This document shows positions 53,916 through 63,510 of a stretch of DNA of 64,000 bases, piece after piece (within the stretch, counting starts at the first letter, position 1; the number at the start of each line of letters is the position of its first letter). A program made the position numbers and the translations under genes. Source of the DNA: Paenibacillus cookii (lineage in GTDB: Bacteria; Bacillota; Bacilli; Paenibacillales; Paenibacillaceae); the NCBI RefSeq assembly GCF_018333375.1, contig NZ_BORW01000001.1:124001-188000 (forward strand). The letters run 5' to 3'. The notes under the pieces were generated by a model, which made no database searches, was not told the origin of the DNA, and saw nothing but the letters and a program-made list of their open reading frames with translations.

Positions 53916-55532
53916 TTAGTGAGCGCCCTGCAAATCCAGGCTGACCGGAAGTTTGCCTTCGGCTTTGCTTTTTCCCGCCAACACGGACGCCAGCGCTTCC
54001 ATGAAATAAGGCGTGTTTTCGTAGCAGCACAGATAAGCCGGCATGGACGGAATTTCGTTCAGATCATACGGATTCCGGGTGGAAGCGGCCACCAGCTTGT
54101 CATGTTTCTGCTCCATCAGCTTCTCGGCCAGCAGGCGTTGCCCTTCGGGCAGCGCGCTTCCCGCCGTATACGTCACCAGAACCACTTGGCTGAAGCCCGC
54201 CGCGGCGGAAAGGGCCCGTTCGATCTCCTGCTCATCCGGCTCGGCGCTGACGACGATTTCCTGAACTTGCTCCAGATGGCTGGATAATGCGTCCCCAAGG
54301 GTGACGAACTCCGTCCATGGCTCGTCGACCTGCGTCTCGGACCGCAATTCGGGCCAAATGACCAGTACCGGCGCTTCGGCTTGAAGCGGCAGCTGCCCGC
54401 GATCTTTGACGAGCGTTACGCTCTTCAGGGAAATTTCCTTTAAAAGGCGGTCCACTTCGGGTTTTTCGTGTCTCTCGACAAATACCGCCGGTGCGGGCGC
54501 ATCCGAAGTTTTCAGGCCGGCCAGCCGTTTGTTTTTGAGCGCCAAAATGCGCGTCACGGCGGCGTCGATCGTTTTTTCGCTGATTCTTCCCGTCCGCACG
54601 GCATGTTTGATGGCTTCGATCGCTTCGATCTGATCGTTCAGCGTATGGCTGACGAGCACGACGTCCGCTCCGGCCTCGATCGCTTTGACCGCTCCTTCCC
54701 CGATGCCGAAAAATTTGGCGATCGCATGCATTTCCAGGCAATCGGTCACGATAATGCCGTCGTAGGCCAAATCCTCGCGCAGCAGTCCGGTCAGCACCGA
54801 TCTGGACAACGTGGCCGGGATTCGCTCCGGTTCGATGGCCGGGAAAATGACGTGGGCGGTCATGATCACGTCGACCCCTGCTCGGATCGCTTCGATGAAC
54901 GGCTTCAGCTCAACCTGCTGCAAACGGTCCAAATCATGCTCAACCGTTGCCAGTCCCATATGGCTGTCGACGTTGGTGTCCCCGTGCCCCGGAAAATGCT
55001 TGGCGGCTGCGGACAGCCCCTTTTCCTGAAACGCCTTGATGACGGCCACCCCGTGTTCGGCGACCCGCTCCGGATCTTCCCCGAAGGACCGGACGCCGAT
55101 GACCGGATTGCGGGCATTGTTGTTGACGTCGAGGCACGGGGCAAAGTTCATGTTGATGCCAAGCTGAAGCAGTTCCTCGGCGCTGACCCGCGATACCTCA
55201 TAGCTGTAATCGGGGTTGCCCGTGGCTCCCAGCGCCATGTTGCCGGGAATCCGGCTCACTCTCTTATGGTCGATCCGCGCCACCATGCCGCCTTCCTGGT
55301 CGATGGCGATCCACAAGGGCAGGTTCCCTTGATCCGCGGAAAGCTTTTGCAGCGAAGCCGAAAGGTTCGCTACCTGCTCGGGGTCGCCGATATTCCGGCG
55401 AAAATAGATGACTCCCCCCAAATGGTGCTCCTGAATCAGCTTCTTGATCTGGTCGTCCGGTACCAACGAATGAAATCCGCAGATGAACATTTGGCCGATT
55501 TTTTGCTCCAGCGTCATTGTAGATAGATCCAT
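53916..55532 (-). CDS. nagZ: GH3 beta-N-acetylhexosaminidase, NagZ type
   Basis: A 538-aa glycoside hydrolase family 3 enzyme. The catalytic barrel has KKLIQEHHLGGVIYFRRNI, WIAIDQEGGMVARI and AAKHFPGHGDTNVDSHMGLATV, the NagZ-type Asp-His loop, and YDGIIVTDCLEMHAI with the nucleophile Asp. A C-terminal alpha/beta domain completes it. No signal peptide is visible, so it should act in the cytosol on imported muropeptide or chito-sugars. ATG 55532 follows AGGGAG by ten bases. It is the last gene of the binding protein-kinase-regulator unit, about 95 bp after the regulator. Confidence 0.9.
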   Translation of the reverse strand: MDLSTMTLEQKIGQMFICGFHSLVPDDQIKKLIQEHHLGGVIYFRRNIGDPEQVANLSASLQKLSADQGNLPLWIAIDQEGGMVARIDHKRVSRIPGNMALGATGNPDYSYEVSRVSAEELLQLGINMNFAPCLDVNNNARNPVIGVRSFGEDPERVAEHGVAVIKAFQEKGLSAAAKHFPGHGDTNVDSHMGLATVEHDLDRLQQVELKPFIEAIRAGVDVIMTAHVIFPAIEPERIPATLSRSVLTGLLREDLAYDGIIVTDCLEMHAIAKFFGIGEGAVKAIEAGADVVLVSHTLNDQIEAIEAIKHAVRTGRISEKTIDAAVTRILALKNKRLAGLKTSDAPAPAVFVERHEKPEVDRLLKEISLKSVTLVKDRGQLPLQAEAPVLVIWPELRSETQVDEPWTEFVTLGDALSSHLEQVQEIVVSAEPDEQEIERALSAAAGFSQVVLVTYTAGSALPEGQRLLAEKLMEQKHDKLVAASTRNPYDLNEIPSMPAYLCCYENTPYFMEALASVLAGKSKAEGKLPVSLDLQGAH

Positions 55533-55628
55533 TTTTCTCTGCACTCCCTTTGATTAACGTAAAAATAAGTTCCAACCAAACGCTTTGATGCAATCCTTGC
55601 TTTTCCAACATTTCTATCATAACGGAAA

Positions 55629-56417
55629 TCAGCCCATGGGGATACTTCTGGCCTGATCGCGGAATTCCGACGGCGTCATGCCGGTATGCCGCTGAAACAC
55701 CTTCGTAAAATACCGCCGCTCATGGTAGCCGATGCCGGCGCCGATCTGCGTGATGCTTTTGTCGCTGTGGAGCAGCAAATATTTCGCGGCCTCGATGCGT
55801 TTTCCGGTAACGTATTCCACAAAGGTCATGCCCAGATGGTTTTTGAACAGGAGGCTGAAATAACTGCAGCTGATTCCCAGATGCCCGGCAAGCTCTTCGA
55901 TCCCCAAATCCGTATCCAGCTTGCTTGCAATGTACGCCACGGCTTCGGCCATGAGCTGCTGCGGGTTTTTCCTCGCGCTCTGCTGCCCTTCCGTCTCCTC
56001 GATGCGGGATACCGTCTGCTGGAAAGGATCCTTCAACCGCTGCTGAACGATTTGCTCCCCGACGGCCCGGATGGTGTTTTCGAGCTCTTTGTAATGGATC
56101 GGCTTGCAGATGTAGTCGCGGACCTTGTATTTGATCCCGGCCCTGGCGTATTCGAACTCCTGGTAACCCGTAAGCAAAATGATCTCCGCTTTGGAGCCCC
56201 TCTCCCGGAGTTCCCCGATCAGGGTCAATCCGTCCATGACCGGCATGCGGATGTCGCATAAAATAATGTCCGGGTTGTGGATGTCGAACAGCTCCAAAGC
56301 TTCTTTGCCGCTGCGGGCGGCCAGCACCTGCATGTTCATTTCCTTCCATGGAATGATGCTTTTCAAATTGTTGAGGATCGGCGCCTCGTCATCGACAAGC
56401 ATGACGTTAAGGATCAT
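55629..56417 (-). CDS. AraC-type response regulator (YesN-like)
   Basis: A 262-aa regulator. The receiver domain has VDDEAPILNN and Asp55 in IILCDIRMPVMDGLTLI. The C-terminal AraC DNA-binding domain has two helix-turn-helix units (GIEELAGHLGISCSYFSLLFKNHLG and SITQIGAGIGYHERRYFTKVFQRHTGMTP, each in segments). It should be phosphorylated by the kinase encoded immediately upstream, whose end it overlaps by 11 bp. GGAGGG lies six bases before ATG 56417. It likely controls the operon or a distant sugar transporter. Confidence 0.93.
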   Translation of the reverse strand: MILNVMLVDDEAPILNNLKSIIPWKEMNMQVLAARSGKEALELFDIHNPDIILCDIRMPVMDGLTLIGELRERGSKAEIILLTGYQEFEYARAGIKYKVRDYICKPIHYKELENTIRAVGEQIVQQRLKDPFQQTVSRIEETEGQQSARKNPQQLMAEAVAYIASKLDTDLGIEELAGHLGISCSYFSLLFKNHLGMTFVEYVTGKRIEAAKYLLLHSDKSITQIGAGIGYHERRYFTKVFQRHTGMTPSEFRDQARSIPMG

Positions 56418-58233
56418 CTTTTTCCCTCCATTCGGCATCAGGCAAAACGCACTGAATGATCGTTCCCGTCAAAAGCGAGGAACAAATGAACAATCCGTAG
56501 TACTCCCCGTAATGAATCCGGATCCGGTCGGCCACGCTCCTTACGCCCAGCCCCCTCCGCTCTTCATTGATATGCCGATCCTGATCGCCGTTGCGGCCGG
56601 ATTCCTCTTCCTTGTCGTTCTTCATGTAAACGAATTTCCGAAGCTGCTCCGGACTCATGCCGATGCCGTTGTCCTGTACCTGCAAAATGAAGCGGCCCCG
56701 GTCCGTCCAGCAGGAAACATGGATATGGCCTTTATAGGCAATGCCTTCGAAGCCGTGCTGGATGCAGTTTTCCACGAGCGGCTGAAGGGTGAGCTTAAGC
56801 ACGCTGCGCCGGCTGAGTTCCGGCGGAATGTCCAGCTCGTAATCGAACAGGTCGTCGAACCGGAACTTCTGGATTTCCAAATAACTCCGCAAATGCTCGA
56901 TTTCCTGGTCGAGCGGAATTTCCTCCTTATCCTGAATGCTGATCCGCAAAATATTGCCCAGCCTGTGCACCATTTCGCTGACCTTGACGCCCTCGTTCTG
57001 GATCGCGAGCACGTTGATCGACTCCAGCGTGTTAAACAGGAAATGCGGCTTGATCTGGGCCTGAAGCACGCGCAGCTCGGCCTGCGTTTTCTGCTTTTGC
57101 TCGGTTTTGATCTGCTTGAACAGGCTGTTGATTTGGCCGACCAGATCATTGAAGCCTTTTGCCAAAATATGCAGCTCATCCTTGCCCCGGTCCTCGACCT
57201 GAACGTTGAAATCGCCGCCTTCGACCTTTCTCATGAAACGGACGATCACCCCGATGGAGCCGGTAATCCTTCTCATGAACACCATGTTGAACGTGATGGC
57301 TGCCAGAAGGCAAAGCAGCGTAATTCCGATGAACCACTGGGCAAACACGAGCGTTTCCTTGGATAAGGAAGCCCAGGACGTCACCGCGACCACGTTCCAG
57401 GAATAATCCTCCATATGGTAGATCGAAACGATGCTTTTTTCATCGTTGAAATCCGTTTTGAAGCTCTGGTACCCGGAGCCGAACCGGACCGTTTTTTTCA
57501 TGACGGAGGAGATCGGCTTTCCTTCCAGCGTTTTGTTCGGGTCGTACAAAATGAGGCCGTCGTCGTTGACGAGCAGGAACTGGGTGGACTGCATGTTTTG
57601 CGTCGGCGACAAATTGCGGAAGATCGACTCGATGTCCCAGTTTTTGATTTGCACGACCAGAATGCCGATGTTTTTGAAATAACTCAGCTCTTTGACGAGG
57701 CGAATCTGCGTAAAAACCGGTTCGGTTCCGGTCAATTCCGGATACTCGTGCGGCGCGATCCATTTGGGCACCCCGTTCAGTTCCAACACTTCCCGGTACA
57801 AGGGCTGCTTTTTGAAATCCTCGAAAGGCATGGTCTTGAAGTTTTCCTTGGTGAACACGGACACGACGGCGCCGTGCAAATTGTACAGAAAAGCGTAGCT
57901 GATCGCGGGATGGTTATACAGCAGGTTGCGGAAATTCCGCTGGCTGTTGTTCAGGCTGAGCTGCTCCTCGTTCAAATCCTGTTTGGACGGGTCTTTGGCG
58001 GCCAGCGCCATATGGAAAACGGAGGTGGCGATGCCGTTGTCGGTCACGTTGTCCATCTGCCGCAGCACCGTGCCGATGCTGTAGCTGATCGATTTGAGCG
58101 AATATTCGGTTTGGCGGCTGTATTTTTCCTCGATCGAATGCGACGATACGATATACGTGACGACGCCCAGTATGCATAACGGCACGATGATCAATACGAC
58201 GAATGCCGTAAACAACTTGTTGCGCAAATTCAT
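56407..58233 (-). CDS. YesM-like sensor histidine kinase
   Basis: A 608-aa membrane kinase. The first transmembrane helix (residues 8-28) is followed by a large external sensor domain of about 250 residues and a second helix near 290-312. Then come HAMP and the His_kinase core, with the phosphorylated His in QIKPHFLFNTLESINVLA, N-box LVENCIQHGFEG and G-box DNGIGMSPEQL. A 25-residue acidic/basic insert (NDKEEESGRNGDQDRH) follows the G-box before GLGVRSVADRI. ATG 58233 has GGAAGAG upstream. Its location after a binding protein gene suggests that it senses a carbohydrate. Confidence 0.93.
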   Translation of the reverse strand: MNLRNKLFTAFVVLIIVPLCILGVVTYIVSSHSIEEKYSRQTEYSLKSISYSIGTVLRQMDNVTDNGIATSVFHMALAAKDPSKQDLNEEQLSLNNSQRNFRNLLYNHPAISYAFLYNLHGAVVSVFTKENFKTMPFEDFKKQPLYREVLELNGVPKWIAPHEYPELTGTEPVFTQIRLVKELSYFKNIGILVVQIKNWDIESIFRNLSPTQNMQSTQFLLVNDDGLILYDPNKTLEGKPISSVMKKTVRFGSGYQSFKTDFNDEKSIVSIYHMEDYSWNVVAVTSWASLSKETLVFAQWFIGITLLCLLAAITFNMVFMRRITGSIGVIVRFMRKVEGGDFNVQVEDRGKDELHILAKGFNDLVGQINSLFKQIKTEQKQKTQAELRVLQAQIKPHFLFNTLESINVLAIQNEGVKVSEMVHRLGNILRISIQDKEEIPLDQEIEHLRSYLEIQKFRFDDLFDYELDIPPELSRRSVLKLTLQPLVENCIQHGFEGIAYKGHIHVSCWTDRGRFILQVQDNGIGMSPEQLRKFVYMKNDKEEESGRNGDQDRHINEERRGLGVRSVADRIRIHYGEYYGLFICSSLLTGTIIQCVLPDAEWREKDDP

Positions 58234-58256
58234 GGACACTCTTCCATTTCTCAAGA

Positions 58257-58283
58257 TTTGCAAAATCCGGTATTTTGCAAAAA
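58257..58283. repeat. Tandem TTTGCAAA palindromes upstream of the kinase
   Basis: TTTGCAAAA (from 58257) and TTTTGCAAAA (from 58273), with GC centres 17 bp apart, just before the kinase start. Candidate operator of an autoregulator, unproven. Confidence 0.4.
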
Positions 58284-58362
58284 TCAGCAGTCTGTAACTT
58301 GATCGCTGCGGCATGGCATGCCGCTGACAACGCCGGTGCCGGCAAACCGCAAAAACGGTCCT

Positions 58363-59751
58363 TTACCTGGCGGATTCCGCCGCCTGATTGGCGTCATCCT
58401 GCACCTTCTGCAGCGCTTCGGCCATTTTCTCCGGCGTCGTTTGGCCGCTGATCAGCTTCTGGATTTGCACGTTGCTGATTTCCGAGGTGACGTCGGCTTG
58501 AACGAGGGCGTCGAACGCAGGGAACTTCGTATCGGCTTTTTCGATCACGTCAACGATCTCCTTCATCAGATTGTCGTTGATGCTTGAAGCCAGCACGGCC
58601 GCATCCAGCTTCATCGCCGGCAGCACGCCGTCTTCGACGAGCCCGCGGATTTGCATGTCTTCGTTGAACATGTTTTTGATGAAGGACTTTACGGCGGCGA
58701 TTTTGCGGGGATCCTTGGCGACGGCGGCCGAAAAGCCGTAACCGTTGTTGAAATTCAGCATCAGCGCGGTTTGGTCCCCGACGCCGCCCTCCACCGGAGG
58801 CATATTAAAAAATCCCACCTTCCCGAACATCGCGGCCCCCGATTCCCCCTGCTTGAACACGGACGATTTCCAGGTGCCGTCGTACATCAGAATCGCTTGG
58901 CCGCTCGTAAACTGGGCCGTATATTCGGGATACTCCAAACCAAGCTCGCCTTCGGTAAAGTAACCTTTGTCCTTCCATTCCTTATGCTTGGCGAATGCCT
59001 TCACGACGTTCGGGTCGGTCCACTTGGCTTCTCCGGTGGCAAACTTCGCGGTGATGTCCGGGCCGGCGTAACGGGACCAGAGATGGTTGGTGATCATCAG
59101 CGGAATCCAGCCGGCTTTGGACGCGGCAGCGATCGGGGTTTTGCCGTCCCGTTTGATCTCGGCCAGCATGCGTTCCAGCTCCGCGAACGTGGCCGGCGGT
59201 TTCCAGCCCTTTTTTTGGAAATAGGCCTTGTTGTAATAAAAACCTTCGCCCGATCCGCCGATGGGCAGGCCGTACACCCTTCCCTCGTACGTAAAGGCGT
59301 CCAGCGAAGAAAATTTGTCCTTGATGCCCAATTCTTCGATGATGGGCGTCAAATCCAGCAGCTTCCCCTGTTTGGCGTACATCGCGGAATCGGGGCTGCC
59401 GAACAGGTCGAAAATATCGGGAGGATTGCCTGCCGCCATCTCGCCGCGAAGTTTTTCCTTGCGGTTCACGTCGGAATCGACGCCGTCCAGCCTGAAGGTC
59501 AGCCCATCGACTTCGGCCTCCACCTTTTTGACCACGTCGTTCAGGATGGCAAACCGTTTCTCTTTGTCTTTGCCGACCTGGGTGTGACGGAGCGTCAGAT
59601 CGAAGGGTTCGGCCTTTTTTTCGGTTTTGGCCCCCTTGCCGTTGGATGCGTTTTCATTCGCGGGCGAGCTTCCGTTCTCGCAGGCCGTCAACACGAATGA
59701 AGCAGCGAAGCACAGCGATATCAAAAGAATCAAGCTTCTCTTGACCTTCAT
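58363..59751 (-). CDS. Family 1 extracellular solute-binding lipoprotein
   Basis: A 462-aa sugar-type binding protein. The lipobox is VLTACEN. Features are EMAAGNPPDIFDLFGSPDSAMYAKQGKLLDLTPIIEE, GRVYGLPIGGSGEGFYYNKAYFQKKGWKPPATFAELERM and the AILMYDGTWKSSVF segment of the family, shown here as landmarks. No permease or ATPase is encoded with it; instead a histidine kinase, regulator and NagZ follow. It may be an orphan receptor presenting ligand to the kinase or to transporters elsewhere. TTAAGGGGG precedes the ATG. Confidence 0.9.
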   Translation of the reverse strand: MKVKRSLILLISLCFAASFVLTACENGSSPANENASNGKGAKTEKKAEPFDLTLRHTQVGKDKEKRFAILNDVVKKVEAEVDGLTFRLDGVDSDVNRKEKLRGEMAAGNPPDIFDLFGSPDSAMYAKQGKLLDLTPIIEELGIKDKFSSLDAFTYEGRVYGLPIGGSGEGFYYNKAYFQKKGWKPPATFAELERMLAEIKRDGKTPIAAASKAGWIPLMITNHLWSRYAGPDITAKFATGEAKWTDPNVVKAFAKHKEWKDKGYFTEGELGLEYPEYTAQFTSGQAILMYDGTWKSSVFKQGESGAAMFGKVGFFNMPPVEGGVGDQTALMLNFNNGYGFSAAVAKDPRKIAAVKSFIKNMFNEDMQIRGLVEDGVLPAMKLDAAVLASSINDNLMKEIVDVIEKADTKFPAFDALVQADVTSEISNVQIQKLISGQTTPEKMAEALQKVQDDANQAAESAR

Positions 59752-59778
59752 CGTTGATCCCCCTTAAATCTCTCAATT

Positions 59779-59795
59779 CTCATTATAAGAATGAG
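59779..59795. repeat. Inverted repeat upstream of the binding protein gene
   Basis: CTCATT-ATAAG-AATGAG, a perfect 6-5-6 inverted repeat 28 bp before the start codon, near the expected promoter. Possible operator. Confidence 0.35.
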
Positions 59796-59912
59796 TATAC
59801 ATCAAGGTTAGTGCAACAATCTGCTATTTTGGGGATAAAAATCTCTACTGGGCTTGAAATTTCGCAAAAATGCCCCCTCCTCGAATGCCTTGCCCCCGGC
59901 AGAAATCGAACA

Positions 59913-59945
59913 AAGAGCCCTTTTCTTTTGCAGAAAAGAGCTCTT
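59913..59945 (-). terminator. Terminator of the pfl unit
   Basis: AAGAGCTCTTTTCT and AGAAAAGGGCTCTT (minus strand) with a 5-nt loop, then TGTTCGATTT. It follows the pflA stop by 15 bp. Confidence 0.7.
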
Positions 59946-59959
59946 CAGGTCCGGCCCGG

Positions 59960-60697
59960 TTAACCGATTCCGGTTTGCTTGCGCCCCGCTTCGATCAAGC
60001 GGTAGGCCCGCTCGACCTCATCGTCGGTAGGGCTCGGGACACCATGCAAAGGATAAGTTTTGCCAAGCGCCTCCCATTTGTAGACGCCCATCTGGTGGTA
60101 AGGAAGGATTTCGAACTTTTCGACGCCGCGGAGCGTGCCGATGAAACGGCCGAGCCGGAGCAAATCCTCCTCGTCGTCGTGGATGCCGGGAACGTATACA
60201 TGCCTGATCCACATGCTGCGCCCGTGCTCCGACAGCCACTTCGCCGTCTGCAGCGTTCGTTCGTTGGATTTGCCCGTCAGCCGGATATGCTTGGCGTCAT
60301 CGATATGCTTGATGTCCAGCAACACCAGGTCCGTGACGTCCAGCAGCCGGCGGATTCGCTCCGCTTCGTTAAATCCGTTGCTGTCCAGCACGGTGTGCAG
60401 GTTCCAGCGTTTTTTCGCTTCCTGAAACAGTTCCGCCACAAAATGCGACTGCAGCGTAGGTTCGCCGCCGGAAACCGTGAGGCCTCCGCCGGATGCCCGG
60501 TAATACGGCAAATACGGCTCGATTTCGGACAACGCTTCTTCCACCGTCATTTCTTTGCCGCCGTCCAGCGCCCACGTATCCGGGTTATGGCAATATTGGC
60601 ATTTCAGCAGGCAGCCTTGCATGAAAAGAACAAAGCGGATGCCCGGCCCGTCGACGGTCCCGAAGGTTTCCATGGAGTGGATATGTCCCTTGATCAT
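59960..60697 (-). CDS. pflA: Pyruvate formate-lyase activating enzyme
   Basis: A 245-aa radical SAM enzyme that installs the glycyl radical on PflB. The cluster cysteines are Cys29-x3-Cys33-x2-Cys36 in MQGCLLKCQYCHNP. SGGEPTLQ and ETFGTVDGPGIRF are family signatures. ATG 60697 has GAAAGGG at a normal distance, whereas the GTG three codons earlier is too close. It follows pflB by about 65 bp. Confidence 0.97.
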   Translation of the reverse strand: MIKGHIHSMETFGTVDGPGIRFVLFMQGCLLKCQYCHNPDTWALDGGKEMTVEEALSEIEPYLPYYRASGGGLTVSGGEPTLQSHFVAELFQEAKKRWNLHTVLDSNGFNEAERIRRLLDVTDLVLLDIKHIDDAKHIRLTGKSNERTLQTAKWLSEHGRSMWIRHVYVPGIHDDEEDLLRLGRFIGTLRGVEKFEILPYHQMGVYKWEALGKTYPLHGVPSPTDDEVERAYRLIEAGRKQTGIG

Positions 60698-60764
60698 TGA
60701 AGTCACCCTTTCCGCATCCGCTATCGGTTCCGGCAGGCCCGGAGCCCGCCTGTTATCCCGTTTC

Positions 60765-63026
60765 TTACATGGATCCGTGGAACGTGCGGTTGATCACGTC
60801 AAGCTGCTGCTCCCGGGTCAGCTTCACGAAGTTGACGGCGTAACCCGACACGCGAATCGTCAGCTGCGGATAATTTTCCGGATGTTCCATCGCGTCGATG
60901 AGCTGCTCGCGGTCGAATACGTTGACGTTCAAATGATGCGCCTTGCTGCCGAAATATCCGTCAAGCATCGATACGAGGTTCGATTTGCGGGTCTCCGGCT
61001 CTTTGCCGAGCGCTTTCGGCACGATGGAAAACGTGTTGGAGATGCCGTCCAGGCTTTCCTCGTAAGGCAGTTTGGCTACCGAGCTGAGGGAAGCGAGCGC
61101 CCCTTTTTTGTCCCGTCCGTGCATCGGATTGGCGCCAGGCGCAAACGGCTCGCCCGCTTTTCGGCCGTCCGGCGTCGTTCCGGTTTTTTTGCCGTATACG
61201 ACATTCGACGTGATGGTGAGAATCGATTGGGTCGGCAGCGCGTTCCGGTACGCTTTATGTTTGCGGATCATGCTCATGAACGTTTCCACCAGCCAGACGG
61301 CGATTTGGTCCACCCGGTCGTCGTTGTTGCCGTAGCATGGGTATTCCCCTTCGATTTCGAAATCGACGGCGATGCCCTGTTCGTTGCGGACCGGCCGGAC
61401 CTTGGCGTGTTTGATCGCGCTCAGCGAATCGGCCGCCACGGACAACCCTGCGATGCCGCAGGCCATCGTACGGAGGATGTCCCGGTCGTGCAGCGCCATC
61501 TCGATGCGTTCGTAGCAATATTTGTCATGCATGTAATGGATGACGTTCAGCGAGTTCATGTACAGTTTTGCCAGCCATTCCATCATCGGCTTCAGCCGTT
61601 TGACCACTTCGTCGTACGAGAGGACCTCGGAGGTGATCGCCGGATATTCCGGTCCGACCTGCGCGCCGGACTTTTCGTCGACGCCGCCGTTGATGGCGTA
61701 CAGCAAACATTTCGCCAGGTTGGCCCGCGCCCCGAAAAACTGCATTTGCTTGCCGATCCGCATCGCGGATACGCAGCAGGCGATTCCGTAGTCGTCGCCG
61801 TAGATCGGGCGCATCAGATCGTCGTTTTCATATTGGATGGAGCTGGTCTCGATCGATACCTTCGCGCAATATTTTTTGAAGGCTTCCGGCAGCTTCTCCG
61901 ACCATAATACCGTCAGGTTCGGTTCGGGCGCGGGTCCCAAATTGTACAGCGTATGCAGGAAACGGAAGCTGTTTTTCGTCACCCGGGTTTGGCCGTTGAC
62001 CGACATCCCGCCGATCGATTCCGTCACCCAGGTCGGGTCGCCGCTGAACAGCTCGTTGTAGTCCGGCGTCCGGAGAAATTTCACGATGCGAAGCTTCATG
62101 ACGAAATGGTCGACGAGCTCCTGCGCCTGCGTTTCGGTCAGCGTGCCTTCCTCCAGATCCCGTTCGATGTAAATATCGAGGAACGAAGATACGCGGCCAA
62201 GCGACATCGCGGCGCCGTTTTGCTCCTTGATGGCAGCCAAATAACCGAAATACAGCCACTGGAAAGCTTCTTTGGCGTTTTGCGCCGGTTTGGAAATGTC
62301 GTATCCGTGCATTTCGGCCATCCGCTTCAGCTCGCCGAGGGCGCGAATTTGTTCGGACAATTCCTCCCGCAGGCGAATGACGTCTTCTTCCATGGCGTCC
62401 ACCTCAAGCTCGAGCAGCTCCTGTTTTTTCTGCGCAACGAGGAAATCGACGCCGTACAAGGCAACGCGGCGGTAGTCGCCGATAATCCGGCCGCGGCCGT
62501 AAGCATCGGGCAAGCCCGTGATGATGCCCGCTTTGCGCGCAGCCCGCATCTCGGTCGTGTATGCGTCAAAGACGCCCTGGTTATGGGTTTTGCGGATGTT
62601 CGTGAATAGGTCGATCAGCTCTTGCGGAAGTTCAAACCCGTACGCTTTGCATGCATCCACCATCATGCGGATGCCGCCGAACGGCTGAATGGACCGCTTG
62701 AACGGAGCGTCGGTCTGGACGCCGACGATTTGCTCCTTGTCTTTGTCCAAATATCCCGGCCCGTGGGACAGGATCGTGGAAGGCGTATGGACGTCGACGT
62801 CCAGGACGCCGCCGTTTTCCCTCTCCTTTTTCGTCAGATCGGAGACGATCTTCCACAGCTCGGTCGTATCGTCCGTCGGCCCCTGCAAAAATCCCTCGTC
62901 CCCCAGGTACGGGCGGATATTCCGCTCGATAAAGTCGTTCACGTTGACTTTGCGCATCCAGTTCCCTTTTTTGAACCCCCGCCAGCCCGTTGGCATGGTG
63001 TGTACGTCTTGTTCCAGCACAGACAT
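60765..63026 (-). CDS. pflB: Formate C-acetyltransferase (pyruvate formate-lyase)
   Basis: Glycyl-radical enzyme converting pyruvate and CoA to formate and acetyl-CoA under anaerobiosis. The 753-aa protein has the adjacent active-site cysteines in [15 protein letters not shown] and the radical glycine Gly728 in [10 protein letters not shown] near the C-terminus. GGAGGG precedes ATG 63026. It is followed by its activase and preceded by a small gene and adhE, a standard mixed-acid fermentation cluster. Confidence 0.98.
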   Translation of the reverse strand: MSVLEQDVHTMPTGWRGFKKGNWMRKVNVNDFIERNIRPYLGDEGFLQGPTDDTTELWKIVSDLTKKERENGGVLDVDVHTPSTILSHGPGYLDKDKEQIVGVQTDAPFKRSIQPFGGIRMMVDACKAYGFELPQELIDLFTNIRKTHNQGVFDAYTTEMRAARKAGIITGLPDAYGRGRIIGDYRRVALYGVDFLVAQKKQELLELEVDAMEEDVIRLREELSEQIRALGELKRMAEMHGYDISKPAQNAKEAFQWLYFGYLAAIKEQNGAAMSLGRVSSFLDIYIERDLEEGTLTETQAQELVDHFVMKLRIVKFLRTPDYNELFSGDPTWVTESIGGMSVNGQTRVTKNSFRFLHTLYNLGPAPEPNLTVLWSEKLPEAFKKYCAKVSIETSSIQYENDDLMRPIYGDDYGIACCVSAMRIGKQMQFFGARANLAKCLLYAINGGVDEKSGAQVGPEYPAITSEVLSYDEVVKRLKPMMEWLAKLYMNSLNVIHYMHDKYCYERIEMALHDRDILRTMACGIAGLSVAADSLSAIKHAKVRPVRNEQGIAVDFEIEGEYPCYGNNDDRVDQIAVWLVETFMSMIRKHKAYRNALPTQSILTITSNVVYGKKTGTTPDGRKAGEPFAPGANPMHGRDKKGALASLSSVAKLPYEESLDGISNTFSIVPKALGKEPETRKSNLVSMLDGYFGSKAHHLNVNVFDREQLIDAMEHPENYPQLTIRVSGYAVNFVKLTREQQLDVINRTFHGSM

Positions 63027-63074
63027 TGGAATCCCTCCGTTTTTGAGGATATAAATGCCGCATCGATGGAATTT

Positions 63075-63092
63075 TTGTGATTTATTTCACTT
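63075..63092 (-). promoter_or_regulatory. Rex/FNR-like site upstream of pflB
   Basis: TTGTGATTTATTTCACTT matches the Rex operator (TTGTGAA-N4-TTCACAA) at 15 of 18 positions and also the FNR/CRP pattern TGTGA-N6-TCAC. It is 49 bp upstream of the pflB start. Redox or oxygen control is expected for this gene. Confidence 0.6.
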
Positions 63093-63124
63093 AATTGAAA
63101 ATTTGATCTTGCTATTGTCTTGCT

Positions 63125-63352
63125 CTATCTGATCCTGCTTTTATGCTGCTTGCTCTCCTCGATGCGGCGGTCTTGCTTCAGGATTTTGCAGCATCCGATG
63201 GCAGCCGCTTCCGGGTACATTTTATGGAACGAAACGATTTCGCTTCCATAAATCAAATCGCGGACCGAAAGTCGTTTTTTCGGATGTTTGACAAAATCCC
63301 CGTTTACAAGTCCAGTGTAAAAAACTTCCGGCAAAACGGCTGTGATAAACAT
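63125..63352 (-). CDS. Small protein between adhE and pflB, unknown
   Basis: A 75-aa frame beginning MFITAVLPEVFYTGLVNGDF, then KRLSVRDLIYGSEIVSFHKMYPEAAAIGCCKILKQDRR as landmarks. A basic C-terminal tail follows a Cys-Cys pair. AGGAGG lies upstream, but 12-15 bases from the GTG/ATG starts, so initiation is not ideal. Composition looks protein-like and the gene is in line with the fermentation genes. No family is recognised. Confidence 0.5.
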   Translation of the reverse strand: MFITAVLPEVFYTGLVNGDFVKHPKKRLSVRDLIYGSEIVSFHKMYPEAAAIGCCKILKQDRRIEESKQHKSRIR

Positions 63353-63510
63353 CACTTTGCAGGCGGTCCTCCTAAGGGGAAGGTCGATTCGACGCGCCTG
63401 CAAAGGATGCGGGCCGCATTGGGCGGCAGCCTGTTCGGGGATAGGCGGGCGGCGCGGTCATCAAGCAAATACGTCCCGCTTCCCCGATCCGCCGCCGGCT
63501 CCCGCTTCGC

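Noticed and set aside
60555-61907. 450-codon plus-strand frame
   Set aside because: Antisense of pflB and pflA; no motifs and no promoter.
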